Source: Mallotus nudiflorus (taxonomy: Eukaryota; Streptophyta; Magnoliopsida; Malpighiales; Euphorbiaceae). Taken from it: a stretch of 64,000 bases of DNA. The stretch spans positions 405,529-469,528 of the forward strand of contig CANTUR010000840.1 in assembly GCA_947683625.1 (NCBI GenBank), read 5' to 3'. A model generated the notes under the pieces. It was not told where the DNA came from and did no database searches. It was given only the letters and a program-made list of their open reading frames with translations. Positions 60,440-64,000 of this stretch are shown one piece after another; positions within the stretch are counted from its first letter, which is position 1, and the number at the start of each line of letters is the position of its first letter. The position numbers and the translations under genes are program-made.

Positions 60440-61560
60440 AAAAAAGGCCCATTAAGCATATTAGTCTCATTTAAGATGAAATTGTGCCAATCCTTATTAA
60501 GAGGTTTTGTGAATATATCTGCTAATTGATGATTAGTGTCTACAAATTCTAATGAGATGTGACCTAATTAAGCATTATCTTTTAGAAAGTGATGTCTAAC
60601 ATCAATGTGCTTTGTTTTAGAGTGTTGAATTGGGTTTTTACTAAGGTTAATAGCACTTGTGTTGTCACATTCAATTGGAATGTGATCAACTTCAATGCTA
60701 AAGTCCTTAAGTTATTGTTTTTGCCATAATATTTGTGAGCAACAACAACTAGTTTCAAAGTCCGCATCTAAGTAGCTAAATAAGTTAAATGAATCACTCT
60801 TAAGGTACCAAAGTCCTAAGTGTATAGTTCCTATGGGATACTTAAAAATTCTTTTAACTGCATTTAAGTGTGATTCCTTAGGAAAACACTGAAATCTATC
60901 ATATAAACAAACAACAAACATAATATTGGGTTTACTAGCGGTAAGGTAAAGAAGAGATCTGATTATAGATGTAAAATATTTTTCATCAACTGACTTTCCA
61001 CTCTCATCCTTCCCAAACTTGCTGATTGTGCTCATTGGAGTCTTGCTAGCTTTAGCTCCATCCACCCTAAACTTCTTGAGAATGACTATAGTGTATTTAG
61101 CTTGGTTGATGAAGACCCCCTCTTCTCCTTACTTGATTTGGAAATCAAGAAAGAACTTGACCTCTCCCATCAAACTTATATCAAATTCTTTTTGCATGAG
61201 CTTTAAAAAGTCCTCACATAAAGAGTGGTTAGTAGCACCAAATATAATATCATCAACATATATTTGCACAATCAATAAATCACTTTTGGATTTTTTTATG
61301 AATAAAGTTGTGTCAATTTTGCCTTTAGAGAATCCTTTTTTTAAAATAAAATTGCTTAACCTTTCATACCAAGCTCTAAGAGCTTATTTCAATCCATATA
61401 AAACTTTTGAAAGCTTAAAAACATGGTTAGGAAACTTAAAAATTTTAAAATCCAAAGGTTGCTCAACATAAACCTCCTATTGAATTAAACTATTCAAGAA
61501 AGCACCTTTCACATCCATTTGATAAAGCTAGAAATTCATAAAAGATGCAAATAAAAATAA
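60440..61560 (-). pseudogene. Sirevirus-type RT and RNase H
   Basis: On the minus strand it reads FASFMNF, LYQMDVKGAFLN, VYVEQPLDF, KLSKVLYGLK, ALRAWYERL, then the complete catalytic box IYVDDIIFGATN (about 61270-61235). GEVKFFLDFQIK, FRVDGAKASKTPM (61065), NAVKRIFKYPIGT, FSYLDADFETS and, near 60550-60440, the closing DIFTKPLNKDWHNF-type wording follow. Only a few stops interrupt it (for example after SLIQ and YGLK). This is the best-preserved polymerase in the window, but its N-terminal RT part is deleted (see 61500-61620). Confidence 0.85.
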
Positions 61561-61589
61561 CATTCTAACCCTTATCCATTTGATAAAGC

Positions 61590-62970
61590 TCAATATAAAC
61601 CTCTTTATTTGGAGCTTATAATTCCAAGGGCTTACTAGCATCATTATCTTGAAGGTTCATTTCCAAAAACTCGTCAATAACCTCATTAACATAAGAGAGA
61701 TCTTTTCTTGGATAAAGTGGATTAGACTCATCAAAAACTACATGCATAGACTCTTCTACCACTAAGGTTCTCTTATTGAAAACTCTATAAGCCTTGCTTA
61801 AGGTGGAATAGCATAGGAAAACTCCTTCATCGGTTTTAGAATCAAAATTTTCAAGATTATCCTTGATGTTTAATATAAAGCATTTACACCTAAATACTCT
61901 TAGATATGAGATCTTGAGTTTTTTTTTATTGTTCCAAAGCTTATAAGAAGTTTTATTTAAAATAGGTATTTTAAAAACTCTATAAATTATTTAGCAAGCG
62001 ATATTGATGGCTTTCGCCTAAAGATATAGTGGCAAGCTATATTCATAGAGCATTATTCTAGCCAACTCTACCAAGGTTCTATTCTTTCTCTCTACAACTC
62101 CATTTTATTGGGGAGTTCTAGGAGAAGAATAGTTATGAAAAATTCCATTTTCATCATAATAATTTTTAAAAAATTCATTTTCAAATTTAGTACCATGATC
62201 ACTTATAATAGAAGATATATAAAAATATTTTTCTTTTTGAACTCTTTTGGCAAACCTTTAAAAGGCTTTAAAGACATCATTCTTATGAGTAAAGAAATAC
62301 ACCCAAGTAAATCTAGAGTACTCATTTACAAGTACAAGTGCATAATGCATTCCACCTAAGCTAGCTACTGTAGTAGGACCAAACAAATCCATGTGAATTA
62401 ACTTTAATGGTCTAGAAGTAGACACTGTATTTTTAAGCTTAAAAGAAGACTTAGTTTGCTTCCCTTTTTTACAAGCATCACAAGTATTGTCCTTAATGAA
62501 CTTAAGTTTGGATTATCCATTCACAAGTTCACTTTTATTAAGATCATTTAAAAGCTCAAAATTAGTATGTTCTAACCTTATATGCCAAGTCCATGCATCA
62601 TGAGAAATAGCTATAAAAAATTGAAATTCTTTATGTCCTACTTCATTCAAGTTAATAACAAACACATTGTCAACTATTTCACCACTAAAAATTACTTTTT
62701 CATCAATAAGATTACTAATAAAATAATTTTTAGGATAGAAGGTGACCTTAAACCTATATTACATAATTAACTAATACTAAGGAAATAATGTTTCAAGTCA
62801 TCTACCAAGATAACATGATGAATAGATAAAGATTACACGTTACCAATTTCTCTAATGCCCATTATCTTTCCCTTAGCATTGTTTCTAAAGGCAACACATT
62901 CTCCATCTTTAGCTTTAATCTTGGTAACTTACTTCTTGTAACCTGCCAGGTGCCTTTAAGCATCCAATAT
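61590..62970 (-). pseudogene. Sirevirus-type protease remnant, pre-integrase and integrase
   Basis: Minus-strand order: a degraded protease start (FDIGCLKAP, about 62970), pre-integrase (AWTWHIRLEHTNFELL, about 62600), zinc part (CDACKKGKQTKSSF), integrase core (PLKLIHMDLFGPT, YALVLVNEYSRFTWVYF, then IISDHGTKFENEFF), NGVVERKNRTLVE (about 62110), and a linker ending VNEVIDEFLEMNL (about 61650). The D..D..E triad positions are visible (MDLFG, SDHGTKFEN, NGVVERKNR). Scattered stops make it non-functional. Confidence 0.85.
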
Positions 62971-64000
62971 CAAAATACAATTTGCTTTTCTTCTTTGTCG
63001 ATCTTAGGCACACCTTTAAAAGCAATAAAACAAATGTTGGTTACTTCTTTTTCCTCCTCTTCCTTTTTCGATTCGAATAAGTCATCCCATAAAGCTTTGG
63101 ATTCCTTTTTCTTATCTTTTGCTCCCTTATTCTTGAATTTCAAACTTGGGCATTCATTCCTAATATACTCGGGTTTCTTGCATTCATAGCAAGTCACCTC
63201 GTTATTCTTCTTCCTATCTCCTTTCTTGTAGTGTTTTATCTTTAAAGAGTTCTTTCTTCTCAAGAATTTCTTGAAGTTCCTAGTAAACATAACTATATCT
63301 CCATCTTTATCACTAGAATCTTAAAGGCTCTCCTCTTTACCATCTTCGTAAGCTTTTCTTCTTTTTCTTTTTTCTTATCTTCTCTTTGTTTTAATGTAGG
63401 CTTATGTGATAATAATTTGCCAATATGAATGTCGGTTGAAAGCTTTAAAATTCATGAGCTTCTTCAATGGAAGTGACTCTAGCTTTTTAATCCTTATTAG
63501 GGAGGATTTTTTTAAATCTTTGTGTTGATTTCTTCTTTAAAATAGTATTTTCCAAGTTGCTTCAAGGTGGTGAGAAAAGAATTGATCCTATTTGTCATCT
63601 CGGTGATAGATTCTTGAGGCTTTATCTTGAAGAGTTCATACTCATATACATGAATTTGAACCTTCTTGCTTCCAACTTGAATGTTACCTTCATAGTGGCT
63701 CTCAAGTGTCTCCCAAATTTCCTTAGTAGATTGGCAATGTTGAACCTTGCCCTCCCTCATCTTTAGACATGGGAAGCAAGCAATATAGTTATTGCTTTTA
63801 TTTTTATAGAGTCCATTGGGTTCTATCGATGTTAATTTCCATATTGTCTAGTATGACTTTAGGATGTTCCTAACTATTAAGAACTACTTTCCACAACTTA
63901 ATTACATTACTATTAAGGTATAATTTCATTTTAAACTTCCAATTTAGATAATCACTCCCATCAAAAGAAAAGTCTTAAAGAAGAGAAATTCACACCCTTA
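62970..64000 (-). pseudogene. Sirevirus-type gag, truncated by the window edge
   Basis: The minus frame 63760-63512 reads TKEIWETLESHYEGNIQV, VYEYELFKIKPQESITEM and FLTTLKQLGK, the SIRE-type UBN2 gag core. A second frame (63290-62970) has a zinc knuckle CYECKKPEYIRNECP in which the His ligand is Tyr, followed by an acidic and lysine-rich stretch. Frameshifts separate the parts. The gag N-terminus, leader and 5' LTR are beyond position 64000. Confidence 0.8.

Larger units (their letters stand above)
52753..64000 (-). mobile_element. Sirevirus-type Ty1/copia element, 5' end outside the window
   Basis: Read right to left it holds gag (64000 to about 62970), protease/pre-integrase and integrase (about 62970-61590), RT and RNase H (about 61560-60440), a nested block (60434 to about 57250), an envelope-like ORF (about 57065-55620), several GGGGGA polypurine tracts (55590-55259) and the 3' LTR (55258-52753). 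Extra polypurine tracts, an envelope-like third ORF and a very large LTR are Sirevirus hallmarks. A CACTA element sits in the LTR. Stops are moderate in RT and frequent elsewhere, so it is inactive. The 5' LTR should lie right of 64,000. Confidence 0.8.

Noticed and set aside
1..64000. CRISPR arrays, operons, rRNA and tRNA genes
   Set aside because: None was seen. The repeats are microsatellites and transposon parts, and no tRNA cloverleaf or rRNA core sequence was recognised.

Overview
The window is AT-rich nuclear DNA of a flowering plant, most likely a eudicot. The evidence is multi-exon genes with GT-AG introns, plant-only families (a COP1-interacting protein 7 homologue, an EPF stomatal peptide, a plant TIR-only protein) and dense LTR retrotransposons, LINE, MULE, CACTA and hAT remnants. 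Nothing bacterial, viral or organellar was seen. I do not name a species.

Only three genes look intact. (1) A nine-exon CIP7-like gene on the minus strand (coding 11176 to 5453, 1168 aa). (2) A two-exon EPF1-like secreted peptide gene on the plus strand (21277-22036, 138 aa). (3) A two-exon TIR-only gene on the plus strand (33969-35682, 210 aa) with the glutamate expected of TIR NAD-cleaving enzymes. A fourth candidate is a 42-codon membrane-peptide ORF on the minus strand (37599-37727). The genes are far apart and unrelated in function; nothing suggests a cluster.

Region by region. 0-3.6 kb: a long gypsy-type LTR. 4.7-11.2 kb: the CIP7-like gene. 11.2-21.1 kb: gene-free, with a fold-back repeat, a duplicated block, a 46-bp-arm hairpin and a decayed hAT transposase start. 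21.2-22.1 kb: the EPF1-like gene. 22-27 kb: AT-rich with one long inverted repeat. 27.3-30.5 kb: a truncated Ale-type copia element (minus). 34-35.7 kb: the TIR gene. 38,553-44,431: a complete but dead Tork/TNT1-type copia element (minus) with a perfect TCATG target duplication, LTRs, PBS and PPT; it carries an internal inverted copy of its own gag and the 3' end of a second copia element. 46.3-52.3 kb: a dead LINE (plus) interrupted by an LTR-like insert and by a fold-back Mutator-like element with a perfect 9-bp target duplication. 52,753 to the right edge: most of a very large Sirevirus-type copia element (minus), with 3' LTR, repeated polypurine tracts, an envelope-like third ORF and gag-pol. 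It is itself invaded by a CACTA element with an AGA target duplication and by an oppositely oriented Sirevirus LTR. Its 5' LTR would lie beyond 64,000.

The most interesting material is the nested insertion record of the right half, the inverted gag duplication, the TIR-only gene and the unassigned 42-aa ORF. Splice sites and boundaries were read by eye, and no similarity search was possible.
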